Assembly: GCF_010093535.1 (NCBI RefSeq)
Contig: NW_022985189.1
Location: forward strand, 717,245 to 781,244
Source of the DNA: Lindgomyces ingoldianus
Taxonomy: Eukaryota; Ascomycota; Dothideomycetes; Pleosporales; Lindgomycetaceae
Length of the DNA stretch: 64,000 nucleotides
Direction: 5' to 3'
Part shown: piece after piece, positions 12,429-24,323 of the stretch
How the letters are laid out: the number at the start of each line of letters is the position of its first letter
Numbering within the stretch: position 1 is the stretch's first letter
Translations under genes and position numbers: made by a program
Notes under the pieces: model-generated
Databases searched by the model: none
Seen by the model: only the letters and a program-made list of their open reading frames with translations
What the model was told of the DNA's origin: nothing

Positions 12429-13275
12429 ATGGCGTCCTTCGTGTTCCCTGCAAATATTCCCGTGATACCCGCTCAATCACTCACGGTGGAGGTACAGAAG
12501 GGTCTGAGTCTCGTGAGTGTAGCCAAGCTACTCATGACGAGTGCGACCAGCGATCGCCCAGCCGGGGTTTTCTCCACCTTGGTCACTGACAAGCGAGGAA
12601 TTACCTGGTCTAGTGTACGCCAGTGAAGAGAGCGCCGCCAAGAGCTTGAAGACAGAAAGGAGAGTGTATCAAAGTCGAAAACCCAATGAGTAAACGAGGC
12701 TAAATAGTGGTAGGATAACCATCAAGTGTTACTTTAACGCAAAGGGGGTGCTAGAGACCATACAAGCCGCGCCGTAGCATCTATCACAACGGTCAAACGA
12801 AAAGATAATCGCCCTCTGCAATCATCGATGCAGTGAAGACTCGAGATGATGCGACGTTGCTTGAGTACCACATAATTTCGAGAACGCAACCTCATTGACA
12901 TCACCTGTTTTGAGAGCGCCGTTCCCGGAATCGCTCATACAACTTGTGCCGGAGACGATCAAAGCTATCGGTATGTCCTTTGAAGTATCCAAAAGTCTCA
13001 CGCCGTCTCAAAGGGAAGACAAGGCCCTCGTGGTCGAGCCAATGCCTGGCATGGTGTGTTCGCGCTTCGCCCATCCCATTGAGCGAGTAGGCTCGTACGT
13101 GCCTGGTGGAACAGCTGTACTCTCTTCGACTGCTCTAATGCTTGGGGCGCCTGCAATGGTTATGATTACAACACCACTTCGAGCTAATGGCTCCGTCGCA
13201 TCAGGACTTGGGTACGCTGCCCATACTGTCGTCGGCGTGAAGCTACCGTGGCTCGACTCTGTCGCATAGGCTTTG
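12429..13275 (+). pseudogene. HIS4-type trifunctional histidine biosynthesis relic
   Basis: Pieces of a HIS4 protein (phosphoribosyl-AMP cyclohydrolase / pyrophosphohydrolase / histidinol dehydrogenase) occur in order on the plus strand but in different frames. The first is at 12,429-12,626 with SDRPAGVFSTLVTDKRG, the cyclohydrolase-domain approach motif. After a frameshift comes EESAAKSLKTERRVYQSRKP at about 12,625-12,690. Then comes a histidinol-dehydrogenase piece at about 12,815-13,269, with DAVKTRDDATLLEY (other frame), TSPVLRAPFPESL and RFAHPIERVGSYVPGGTA. The middle of the protein and everything after the early HDH domain are missing, and stops and frameshifts separate the parts. HIS4 is normally a single essential gene, so this is probably a dead duplicate of an intact copy elsewhere. 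Composition is normal, so decay was not by heavy RIP. Confidence 0.75.
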
Positions 13276-13419
13276 GCACTGCGGGGCAGCCTCGAAGTAA
13301 ATGTAAATGTAGGGCCATAGTATTTCTACTAGAAAACATTCTGTCAATACGCAGAAAAAAATATTTACAAATCCGTCTTTCCATGAACCCCATCCTTCTA
13401 CCTCTTCCACCCAACTTCC

Positions 13420-15402
13420 TTAAAAAGCCCTCAACTTCGGTGCCGGCGTCGCCCCCACTACCCCACTACTTGTCGTCGCTGTCCCATTAACCTTACACAG
13501 CCTCCCATTCTCATTCGGCAAGCCATCTACGCTCTCCACCACCCAACCCTCACTCCCAACCGCATTTACGGCCCAAAAAACATCTTTCTTGTCCCAGTTC
13601 TTCTTAATCTCCAACAACTTTGCATACTTATCCCCCCAGAAGCTCTGTTGCCAATTCGGCTCTAACCGATCCGCTTCATTTAGATAGCTACCTGAGCCCG
13701 GAGTGATATCACGCCATTTCTGCATCGTTCCGTTCGTAAGTGCTTTTCTTACGGATAGGATGTCTGTGGTAGAAGACTTGAGGTCCCACCGTCGACCTGT
13801 AATGGCATGGAGGACGGAGGTGCGCCAAGCAGGGTTTACGGCATTGTCTGGGTTCCCGCCGCGGGCGAGCGTGGGTGCCATGTTGAATGCAATGATACTT
13901 TGACCGGCATCAACGACGTCTTTGAGAGCGCTGAAACTGAGGTTGCGCCCAACTTCTGACGCGAAGTTGGAGCGAGGGAAGAGCCGCGAACCAACGGCTG
14001 TTTGGACGTCGGATTGGGATTCGAGCGGGAATTCGGCTTGCCATGCTGGGTAGAAGCCCTTGTAGGAGGTGATTTTGGGTGAGAAGGGGACGTTAAGGGA
14101 CGTCATTCTTGAGAAGTAAGGTTTCAAGAGTTCGGTAACTTGGGCGGAGGTTTTGTTGGGGGCGAAGAAGGGCTGCATAATGAAGGAGACAGTTGTGCCG
14201 TTTGGTGCGATGATGAAGTAATTGTAGATCCCTGCGTCTGCGTTGTCATTGAATCGGTCGACCCAGGCACGAACGGCGTTCCAGAACCTATCTTTTCCGA
14301 TCTTGGAGCTGTCCAAATTCCAGGTAGCGGCGGAGACCGGCATATCGGGATATGCCTTAACGGTTACGGACGTGACGACTCCAAATGTGCTTCCTCCACC
14401 CCCGCGGACTGCGTAGAAGAGGTCTGTATTACTGCTTGAATTTGCTGTCACAAATTCTCCCGTCGGCGTTACCATTTCCACCCCAAGAACGTGGTCAGCA
14501 GCCATTCCGTATATCGAGCTGAGGGGAGAGTGTCCTCCACCTTGGATATAGCCGCCCATTATGCCGACAGTCTAGGATAAAGGTTAGGAGGGTGATCTGG
14601 AATTTCAACATGCACATACCTGTCCCTCGCCACCGACGACAACGACACCATGGTCATTCGCTGCTTTGTATAATTCGAAAGCTTGTACCCCAGCACCTGC
14701 TTTGAATGCTGGTCCCTTGTATCCTGAGTCGTCGACATAGCTATCAAAGAACTGTATATCCTTCAAGCCATGAGTCCAAATGCTCAATGCTGCAGCACCC
14801 GCGGATTTCCCTGCAAAGTCGTGACCTGTGTTCTTAACCACCAGTCTCACTCCATCGTTTCGTGCAAAGTTAATCGCGACCTGAATATCCAGCACGTTTT
14901 TCACGTTGACAACGTATGCCGGGTACCCTCCTAGTGTACAGTTTCCGCTGTTGTATATGGATGGCGGTTGGCACGTTAAGCCCTGGTATACTGGCGAAAG
15001 AATTTCGGTCGGGTCATTGACGTGAGTGTATGAGTTTGTCCAATTCGAGGTCAATTGTTGACACTTGGCATCATTCTGTGCATCCCCGGGGTAGCACACG
15101 GCTGCCTGCGGAGTGGCCTTGATGAGAAGGTCAGGCGTAGTCAACTGTTTAGACAACTTCGTCCATGCCTTCTCCGAAGGCCACTTTCCGTCTCCTGGAT
15201 AATAGCGACACCGGTATACTGTTTTATTGACTGCCGCCGCCTCGAAGGTGTTCTCAAATGCAAACAGTAGCGCATCCTCTTCCGGAAGCGTTTGGAGATA
15301 TTCTGTCGTCAATTGCACTCGCTCGTACTTGAAAAGCGTTCTAGCTTGCGACGCCGGGAGAAGCGACGCCGCGAGGAGGAGGGAGGAAAGAAAGAGCGAC
15401 AT
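13420..15402 (-). CDS. Secreted FAD-linked oxidase, BBE-like, 2 exons
   Basis: Exons 15,402-14,620 and 14,571-13,420 join in phase 0 across a 48-base intron (GTATGT...CCTAG) to 644 aa. The start MSLFLSSLLL opens a signal peptide of about 20 residues, so the enzyme is probably secreted. The FAD_binding_4 (PCMH-type) domain covers about 160-340. NTGHDFAGKS carries His194, the likely site of covalent FAD attachment, and the exon junction sits inside GGEGQTVGIMGGYIQGGGHS. RGGGGSTFGVVTSV closes the FAD domain. The C-terminal BBE segment (YLNEADRLEPNWQQSFWG) lies about 80-130 residues before the end. The family oxidises alcohols, sugars or alkaloid-like substrates with O2; the substrate here cannot be told. 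The MFS exporter upstream on the same strand suggests a shared metabolite role, but this is inference. Confidence 0.92.
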
Positions 15403-16289
15403 GTCAGCAAGATGGCGGTCTTGGCCGGGGATCTGGCAATCTTGCAGGACGTAAGGATGTACCGGGTAACTTAAGTCATGCCAATTTTCCAATACGGATA
15501 GCAGCGGCACCTAAAAGTTAAGTATGAGAGAGGGCCAGAACAAATGCAGCCGGATGAATTGGTCTTAAAGGCGAGCCGTCACATCATCCTGATCAGATGT
15601 GTGAGAGTCCGAAATTTTCTTACGGTGCCTGACAACCTTCCCCATAATTTGGAGATACGCAAGTGCGTCTCCGTGCAAATGAATATCTGCGGGGAGCAGG
15701 TAGCATGGACGCCACGTTTTATTGGGGTGGTGGCTGCTGGTTGGTGGCGGAGGATTTCCATTCTTCCAGATTCGAGTAACCGGGTATAAGGTTGTTCGAG
15801 AATCCTCGCTATATTACTTGCTTTAATCTAGGTAGGAGTGCACGATTGAAGTCTTGTAACCGCTGTCGCCAAGAGGTAATGGTCTCGACGCTGCGTTGCA
15901 AAAGTAGGCCACACTTGCTTGCGTGTAATTATTACGGTGGCATTTTTGAGGTGAATGTACGAGCGTGTAGTAACATTAGCGAGAGCAGGCACTATAGCGG
16001 GTAGGATTGTAATGTGCCGGATGTGCCCCGGTTGAATGTAATATACTCGAGATTATTGGTTTAGCGTCTCCCGATCACAAAGCGCTTTCGGAGCGTGTGT
16101 CACGTGCGGGCGCGGCCGCTTTCGATCGCAGACAAGCTTTTTTGATGTGAGGATCAGATGAGCTTAAATCTGGCGGGTGTCACACATACTTGTGTGTTGG
16201 AAATACGACCTGTCAATTGGCCCTCCATAGTAGGTGGCAGATGGAGCACTTCGTAGACCATGGCAATTACCGAACGCGAAGGCGAGCAC
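15403..16289. other. Intergenic region between oxidase and transporter
   Basis: About 890 bases upstream of the oxidase and downstream of the MFS gene (both minus strand). It should hold the oxidase promoter. No gene is seen. A GGGCGCGGCCGC-rich patch lies near 16,105-16,120. Confidence 0.4.
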
Positions 16290-18085
16290 TTAAACTTTAA
16301 TATTTGCACCGTTCCCGCCCGAAATAGTGTTTTTCTCGTCCGTGTCCGTTGTTGTCTCGCCCACCTCGATATTTGTATCGACTCTTTCTTCTTTGCGCTG
16401 TAGACCCTTGTCTTTAATGAAAACCATCAGCATGAGACATCCACCAATGCCCGCCACCCACATGATGAACACACTTCTCGAAGCCGAAGCGTACGCATCG
16501 AGAATGTGGTCATGCGTTGCGGAGTCTAGTTTCGTGAGGTTCGGCGTCGCGAAAGTGGATTTGTGTACAGCGTCTAGTACAGGCCTTGGTAGGTGTGGCG
16601 GCAAGTGTGACTGCAGGGAATTGGAGAAGATGGCCGAAGATATGGCTAGACCAACGGCTCCGCCTAGTGAGCGAATGAAATTCCGAGCCGAGATTACTAC
16701 CGCGCGATCGGACTTCGTCGAATGAGCTTGCGCAGCAATCAGGACTATATGTAATTTAAGTAGTCTGCGCATACGTAAACGAAGGCCCTGACTTACTCGG
16801 CTGGAAAACGCATCCTACGCCCATGCCTTCCAGGAATAGGATGAAGGTGATTGTTGCAATGGGTGTATCGCGGCCGAAGAGTAGATGCAATCCTGCCATG
16901 AGAGTCCATAGGAAGAATCCAGTCCAGATGACTTCCCCATAGCGGTTCATCCGTGAAATGTAGAAGCCGGAGGACGTAGAAGATATCGTGAGTCCGATCA
17001 CTATCGGAAGTAGCAGCGCAGCGGAGGTCATGAGAGACAATTGTCTGGCTGACTGATAGTATACAGGAATGAAGTAGAGAACCGGGTACCAAACAATGCC
17101 AATGAGAAAGTTCTGCACTAACATAGCTGCTAGAGGAGCGTTTTTGAATAGACGAACTTTCTCACATCAGTAGAAGGTCGAGTGTCGAGTAGGGACAAGG
17201 CTAACTTACGAGGTATCATGGGCAATTTGGCCACCTTCCATTCGTTGAATATGAACGCCACGAGAAAGAAGCCGCCAAGAGTTAGCATAGATATGACCAT
17301 TGGGCTGTCAGGATGGAATTGGGACCCAATACCGGACACGGGGATCAGTAGTAGGACAGTGCCGCCGGAAGCGAGAATAATGCCCGCCCAGTCGACCTTC
17401 GCCACCGTCACGCGGAAGTCTTCCTTGGGCATATTCTGGGGAGGGAGTCTAAAGAACAGCACGGCGGCAGCAAGGACCGAAAGCGGGCAGAGCAAATAGA
17501 AGGTGTCCCTCCACGATGTATGCTGGGTGAAGCCAGCCGCTATGAATGGCCCGATAGTGTTACCTAATCCAACGCAGGACCCAATAATGCCCTGATACCT
17601 GCTGCGACGTTAGCAGTGCGCTACAGTCTCTTTGGGAGGCTTCCTTACTTTCCACGCTCCTCCAAAGTAACGACATCTGATACTATCATCATAGACAAGG
17701 CCATGATGCCACCGTTCGCCATCCCTGCAATGCCCCGAAACGCGTACAGCTGAGGCCCGGTTTGAGCAAAGCCACAGAGGAGGTCTCCTACGGCGAGAAG
17801 AAGCAGGCAGGCGATGATGATGACTTTACGGCCAAATATATCTGAGAAGCGGCCGTACAGGACCTGAAAAGCTGTGTTGGCAATCAACGATGAAGTACCC
17901 GCCCATTCCACTGTTGAAGTACAGTCTAGCTCTCGCCCAATGGTTGGCAAAGCAATGGCGATAGAGTTCTGGTCAATAAATGTAACAAGGAGACCGAAGG
18001 CAAGAGCCACAAAAACAATGACCAATTCACGTTTCGGCAGAAGGTTCGTTTGGTCGTGGATGCCAATGGCATCTGCGGAAGCCAT
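16290..18085 (-). CDS. MFS drug/H+ antiporter, DHA2-type, 4 exons
   Basis: Exons 18,085-17,649, 17,598-17,210, 17,156-16,797 and 16,744-16,290 join to 546 aa. The introns are 50, 53 and 52 bases, and every junction restores a conserved motif: ERGKYQGIIG, PMIPLRLFKN and CVFQPILIAAQA. The first membrane segment starts near residue 20. MFS motif A appears as GRFSDIFGRK at 78-87, between segments 2 and 3. A long membrane block follows, consistent with the 14-segment DHA2 family that exports drugs and secondary metabolites from the plasma membrane. The acidic C-terminal tail is cytosolic. The neighbouring BBE oxidase and epoxide hydrolase on the same strand could supply a substrate, which is inference. 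The gene looks intact. Confidence 0.92.
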
Positions 18086-19141
18086 TGTTGCAGCTGGGGG
18101 AAGGAGTGGCTGCGGGTGTCTGGAGAATGTGACATGGATAAATTAACAAGCTGCGCGACATTTTACTTCTTTATGGAGATCTTGGAGAAGTTTGCTATCG
18201 TTAGCCGGGTTGAGGTGTCCCACTTTACAGCAGGGGAAGCTAGTTGACAAGTGCCGATAGCCGTGCAATCTGCGGAAATAGGCCATGTTGAGTCTGTACT
18301 TGGCATGAGTTTGAGGGAGATGAACTACCCTATTAGCGAAGGCGGTGGGATCACAGTGGTGCTTCGACCAGAACAGCACAGGATTGAATGTTGACTACAG
18401 AATACTTCAGGAAAGACGAAATGCATTCGAAAGGAAATCGCCAAAATTCTCATACCACGCGACGACTTGCTGAAAGCGACATGGCTTGAGATGCACCTTT
18501 TGATGGGGGCTGGTGCTGGAAGCTAGTAGATCAGCCGAAGCTGTCGGAAAGTTGACGAGCATGGGGCAATGATAGCGACGAGAAACACAGAATACCAAAA
18601 GGAGATCCTAGTACAAGGGCCTGTAAGTTGAGGAGGACTGGTGGTGATGGCAGGGAGTACATTCACTTCGGAGTGATATTGTGGAGTTTTTATCCGAAGC
18701 GCCGAGATCGGAGGGGTGATGCGAGCTCGATTAAGCTTAGCGCGCCATGACACTGCGACTCGGAGTGCTTGCTTCAGCCTCAACGGTATGAAGTGCTGAT
18801 GGATTCTTGGAGCGATATGCCAACGCTAACAGTTTGGCTAAGGTTGCAACCCTCCGCCAAAAATGGCAGAGTATTTCAAGACATCAAGCAGACTGTGAAG
18901 ACCCACCTGCGCGGAACTAGCCGCACCTCGGCACTTCGATAATGTCATCGCCAACGCCCCGCAACACTACCTTGAGTCCGACACGTCTCTAGCTTAACGC
19001 GTGCGATACCGTGCACATTTGGGGCCACATCCTACACCTAGCCCCAATTGGCAGAAATATAGCAGCCCGGCCTCATTTAAGCGTCGTTGCTTCGCTCGTG
19101 AACTTTGGAATATATTGGTGCCTCCCGCTTCTTAGTTCTCC
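18086..19141. other. Divergent intergenic region (MFS / AhpD-like)
   Basis: About 1,050 bases separate the divergently transcribed MFS transporter and AhpD-like gene and should hold both promoters. Only short non-conserved ORFs are present. Confidence 0.45.
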
Positions 19142-20045
19142 ATGCCGAAGCTCTCACCAAGCCTCAAGGCCCTTATAAATGCCGCCCATTCCCGTCCTGG
19201 CCCAGTGCCTGCACCACGGCATATAGAATCGCTATTCCACAAGATTGAGCGCGAAGCCATAGCCAGGAGAGTAGGGAGACCGTCATGGCTAGCTCTTTCA
19301 ACAGCGGCAACCATGACCATGAACTCACCAGACTCAATGCTCGTCCTATACAAAGTGGCCAGCGCGTCGAAGCCAGTGGAGGAAGGCGTTGCAATCGCAG
19401 AGTTTATGCGAGAGGTCGGGCTAAAGTGTATAGGATTTAATGGGGTACGTCAATTTTTTTTGTTCCGAAGGAAGCTGCCTGGGCTGATTGCGGCAGGTCC
19501 CACGAACAATAAACATGCTCAACGCCTTCCGCGGCGCCCTACCGTCCTCGGTCGTCTCCTCGCTCTCCACTACCCCGACTCGCTTCCCCACACCCTCGAA
19601 CGTCGACTCGATAAACAATCGTGGTCGCCGGTTGTGGAACTCGATATACCGACCTCTTGAAAACAAGCTGGAGGCTAAGCTCGCCGACGCCCACCCCGAC
19701 CTCCCCGTCTTCATAATTAGTGGCGAATATGGCGCATTATTCACGGACCCTCCTCGGAAAACTGGAGCGAACGTCGGGCGGATAACCACTAGTTTGGTCG
19801 CGATTGCTTGTTTAAGAGCACAACAGGGTGTGGGTCCGCAGGTGCTGAGTCATGTCTTTGGGCTGAGAAAGGCGTTCGAGGATGGCACGTGGAAGGACGA
19901 GCCGAATGTCGGCGAGGAGGAGGGTCTGCTTTGGCTGGCCACCGATGAAGGCTGCACGTGGGCTTTGGAGAAGGTGGACGAGGTTGTCGATGCGCTGGGG
20001 GGTGGCCAGGGTTCGACCTTTGCGCCTTTCAAGGCGAAATTATAG
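19142..20045 (+). CDS. AhpD-like fungal protein, 2 exons
   Basis: Exons 19,142-19,444 and 19,497-20,045 join in phase 0 across a 52-base intron (GTACGT...CGGCAG) to 283 aa, restoring [14 protein letters not shown]. The order MREVGLKC, then NGVPRTIN, then [23 protein letters not shown] is how I remember fungal proteins annotated as AhpD-like or carboxymuconolactone-decarboxylase-fold. The CxxC redox pair of true AhpD is absent, so peroxidase activity should not be assumed. No signal peptide is visible. It is divergent from the MFS gene. Family assignment rests on recall of similar proteins and is moderate; the gene model is firm. Confidence 0.75.
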
Positions 20046-22460
20046 TACTACCGTGAGTGAGATCTTGCTCTACGCAATGTCATCATTTCGAAGGGTAATG
20101 CACCGCCCCTACTTTTCTTACAACCATCCTGAGCAACCATTGTGCTGATCGACATGCATCACCTACTCATCTCTACTTCATTCTAATCTGCATTGCTTCC
20201 CCTTATTTGATCTACAACCTTACATAACGGAATACGATATTCAACGGGGTTTAGAAAGTTTATCGCCAACATTCTGAGAGAGCTAAGCTTCCATATACAT
20301 CAGATTGGCATATCGAGTGACACCCAGAAACCATCTTCATCCGCAAGAAAGGCAACCTCCACGCCCTACCAATCGAGTCAGAGCAGGTGCTCAGCAACGA
20401 GTTCCACCCCATCTTTGACCTTGCTCATAGGATCTCCCCCTCACAGTTGGGTACGCTAGTATTTTATACCATGATAAGAATTCCGTATGCATCCCGGTTT
20501 GCTTCGAAGTTTCTGACAATTGAGCATATGCTGGATTGGGAGGTGCAGCTACGGTACGAGAAACTAAGCTACAACTAGCAAGGAACGTTGCACCTATCAC
20601 AAGACCCGCGTCAATGACCCGTTTACGCTAAGGGTGGTGTGAAGCACGAGCTCTGCGAACTCGCCAAACGAATCAAATTCGCTTGGATGCCATCATCTTT
20701 TTTTAGAAGGTGGTGGTAGCATGACAATACGGTTTGTGGAAACCTTTGCCCAGAGGCTATGAGAGCAATACCCCGCTCCCCGAAGAAATCAGTGCTGGAG
20801 CTGTTAGTATAACCCCTTCGACTACATGCCCAGCCCTACGATTATCCTCCCCATTGAGGAATGCTTCAAGGTCGCGGCTGGGAGGGACAGCGTGCAGAAC
20901 AACTCCGGATCCCGTTTTGTTATTAGTCAGGGCAATTGAAGGCATGAGCTTGTCGCATATATCCAAATCCATCAGTTTATTCGCTTAGCCCAAGTCGTCT
21001 ATAACTTCCCATCATGAAACATCGCCGCATACCCAAACAACTTGAACTCGAACCCTAACACAGAAACTGAAGCGAGTAAGAACACACCATCCGTCACGTC
21101 CCTTGCTCTCGCAAATGACCTCAGCCCCATTTTAGCGAAGACGGAGAAATCAGGTTGTTGAAAACTGGGAGCCTTGCCCGAGGGAAACTTGGAATAGTTA
21201 GCACTAAGGGGTATTAATGAGGAGTTATATCAGGTTCGAAAAATGGGGGGAATGGGGTCTAGGATTGGGTTACTAGAGAAGGGGAATATAAGGGATCTGG
21301 AAATATTGTTTATCGGTAAGTGAGTGTGTCCGAATAATTCGAATTGGTCATGTTGAACGCGAGGAGATACTGGGTAAATGTTGGTGCTCTATCGCCGTTC
21401 AGCCGCAGGCACAATCTCTTGGGGTCTCTGGAATATGCGCCGAAATAGGTGGTACGTTGAGCCTCAGCCTATTGATGGCTGGCGTTGTTTTCTAGAACAC
21501 CTTAGACCATCCGACACTGAAGGATGGAATATCCACTTGAACATGTGGTAAGTTAAGCCCAAGTCTATCTACTGGCACATTGCCTTTCCAGAATGCAATA
21601 TCAGGGTACGGATCCGCACATGAAGTTCATCTCATCTTCAATAGACTCAGGCTCTGGCGCAATGCTCCCAACTCTCCGTTTCGCTACGATGTTTATCTTG
21701 AACGATGCTATGATTAGTTTCACAAACCTGGGATTCTTTTTAGCAAACGAGTAACCTAGGGAACAGAGGGCTTCTTTAAACCTACTGAATTCGAGACAGC
21801 TGCTAAAGCAAGGCGCGCATTGGCAAAAACGAGTTGGAGAACTGTGCCTAGAATGTTAATGTTACTTGGCTCGCGTTGCCCGAAAGTGGCTCTGCTGTCC
21901 AACTTTCGACCTTAGCATCCCTCCTAAACGTTCGTTATAGGGGAAAGTAGAAAGTGGCAAGTGGTTACTTAGCATTGGCAAGAATCCTTCGAATTTCGCA
22001 CACGACAATTCGGTTAGGGTCCAATCAGGCTCGTCAAGGCCCCGCAAGCGCAAACCACCACTAGCTGAACACATCCTCTCTCAGCCTCACCAGACATCCG
22101 TGAGTCACCAACAGTGCACTTGCCGCTCGAGTTCTTTCAATCTACGTGTCTTTTGGACTTGCTACCGTAGACTAACATTCCGCCTGCGGCATACTGTATG
22201 CCCCTGCTTGGGAAAAGCGTTGACGTCTTAGGAGAGTCGCGAGGAAATAAGCTGACATCCTTAGATTCTAATTCTCTCTCGCACTTTATTTTCTCGAACT
22301 CTCATACCAAACCCGAGGGGTCTGGTGTAGCCGAGCCTTGACATGATACGGAAGGGGAGGTTTTCGAGGCATAACAGCAGGATCACTGTCGACCATGGTG
22401 ATCCATCCATATCTTTGACGATGATCACTTGTTATTAATTCTAATAGGCTCAAATGTATC
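20046..22460. other. Long region with no recognised gene
   Basis: Short ORFs on both strands (for example plus 20,387-20,578 and minus 20,757-20,972) show no family I recognise. The 20,300-20,580 stretch has protein-like composition and may be the end of a decayed gene. Composition is ordinary and no repeats stand out. Confidence 0.35.
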
Positions 22461-23085
22461 ATGTCGGCCACGTATCTCCCTCCTGTGATGATGGGGTTCG
22501 AAACAATTTTCTTGAACATCTATCTAGCAGGGATGAACGAAGAGACTCTGGCGCTTCTAGCAATCGCGGAGACACACCCCAAGCTCACCCACTTTATCAC
22601 TACGTCGGTCCCGGCAGGCCTCCACAACTCAAGACATGGCCTATTAGCCGTTAATGAAGGTGATGACCTAGAGTTGAACGGTAAAGATGGAATACCATTT
22701 GTACGTGAGCAAGCGGCTATCCAGGCGCGTGGGGAGAGCCGAGGAGCTATTAGTGAGGCAGCGGCCAGCCTGCAGAGCATGGCCAACTTCTGTGGGAATC
22801 AACACATAGGCTTCCCTAGGGTCGCCAACTCGGATAGAGACTTCTTTCGTGACGAGGGTGCCGTCTGGCCCAAGGTGGGTGAACTCGGCCGTCGCGGTGT
22901 GACCGGTTCTCGCAGTTGCGGCACGAAAGGGTCTCGAAGCCGAATTCTTGGCACCCACTTCTTCCAGGGTTCATGGAGCTTCCTCGGTCGGCATCACCAC
23001 ACGCTTCACACGTCACGCTCCGAAGCGACGTACGACCACATTCACGGCCCGACCCTGCGCTTCTCCACGTCTAGAACCCCGTACG
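22461..23085 (+). other. Unrecognised long ORF region, probably non-genic
   Basis: A plus-strand frame stays open from 22,461 to 23,144 (227 codons), with competing open frames on the minus strand. I do not recognise the translation, and its late part runs into the recombinase relic in another frame. It may be the degraded 5' part of that element. Confidence 0.2.
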
Positions 23086-23747
23086 TCGGCGCTAAGAATA
23101 TCAGTCTGGGTGGCAAAAATGACCGCCCTACTCCTTCGGCCTAAGAAGCATTTCGCCGCCCGCATTGCCGGCTTCGTGGACGACTTCGATGGCCTTCGCC
23201 GGCTTCTTGCGGATGGGTGAGTTCACGTACATCCCTAAGCAACTACATAACGAGCGTCAGCTCGCCGTAGAGAAGCCTACCCGTCGGTGCGTAGCGATCT
23301 CGCAATCGCTCAATCACTACCGGCTGTTCCTACCGCGGAGTACAGCCGACACCTCCAACGCAGGTGTCCAGCTTGTAATCGCCTCCTCTCGGATGGTTGC
23401 TGCCCAATGACGCACCTTCTCAACCTGTATCGACAGAACCCTCAGCCGGCAAACGCGCCGCTATTTTGTCTACACGAGAAGCCCTTCTCCCAGCAGAATG
23501 TTATCCAGCTCCTACGCAATCAGCTACGACGCTGCAACATCGCCATGCCGGAGAGGTATAAGGGCCACAGCTTCCGCCGGGGAGCCGCGCAAACGGCGCA
23601 CGACAATAGCCTCAGCGAGGACCATATCAAGGCACTGGGATGGTGGACTTCGGGGGACCCGCGGCACCTGTTTGCCTTACAGCAGCAGTTCGTCTCAGGA
23701 AGACTGCCGCCACTCTCCTTCCCTATCCTACCTCCTCCTACACCTTA
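23086..23747 (+). pseudogene. Crypton-like tyrosine recombinase relic
   Basis: Two plus-strand frames give consecutive pieces of a fungal tyrosine recombinase. Near 23,190-23,235 the peptide AFAGFLRMGEFTY contains the first catalytic Arg (LRxGEF). In the other frame, 23,403-23,747 gives a segment with ERYKGHSFRRGAAQTA (HxxR box) and DHIKALGWWTSGD. The expected catalytic Tyr just after this (usually in a KRYI-like context) is not present: the sequence reads PRHLFAL. A frameshift separates the halves and no upstream DNA-binding part is clear. Composition is high in GC and not RIP-mutated, unlike the other transposons here. Confidence 0.65.
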
Positions 23748-24323
23748 AAACAACAACACTATGGGCGCAGGAAGTGGGCCCGGGGCCATCTCTCGCCCGG
23801 CAGAACTGGCTAAGCGAGATCACGTACAGCATCAGTCTCAGCCATCCGCCTCGTTCGAACAGCACCGGCTCGATCTAGCCTAGCCCCTACGCCTCCTAAA
23901 CATGCTACTATACAATGTCCAACTCCATATACCTCTGCAGGGGATTGGTGTAGATATATCACTGTCACAGGTAAATGAAAAGCAGAACATGTTTTGGGTG
24001 TTACGCTGCAACTTTGCAGCCTGGAGTAGCAGCGGCGTATCTAATCATGGACCCAAATATGCGTCAGAAGAGCGATGAACGGGAGTTAGTATCTGCAGCT
24101 GTTGGGGTCTATATGCACGTTCAAGAATATGTGCTATGCACCACCCTTGTCGCATCAGCTAGGAACTTCTGGTCTAGAATTCGTACTTCACTCACCCTTT
24201 AGCCCTGGCTAAACTTCTGCCTAGATTTGCTACCTTTTACGAGGGCGCCACTAAGCGTAAAATAGGGCCACTCCGTATATATTGCACAGATAAGTCTGCC
24301 TAGCTTCTAGCTGCACACTCTCG
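23748..24323. other. Intergenic, no supported gene
   Basis: One ORF of 75 codons (23,975-24,202, plus) has no recognisable features. It lies between the recombinase relic and the 3' end of the kinase-like pseudogene. Confidence 0.35.

Noticed and set aside
13184..14439. Opposite-strand ORFs over the oxidase gene
   Set aside because: They are shadows of the minus-strand coding region with no independent features.
22461..23144. A 227-codon gene
   Set aside because: No recognisable domain, competing frames on both strands, and overlap with the recombinase relic; high GC alone can keep such frames open.
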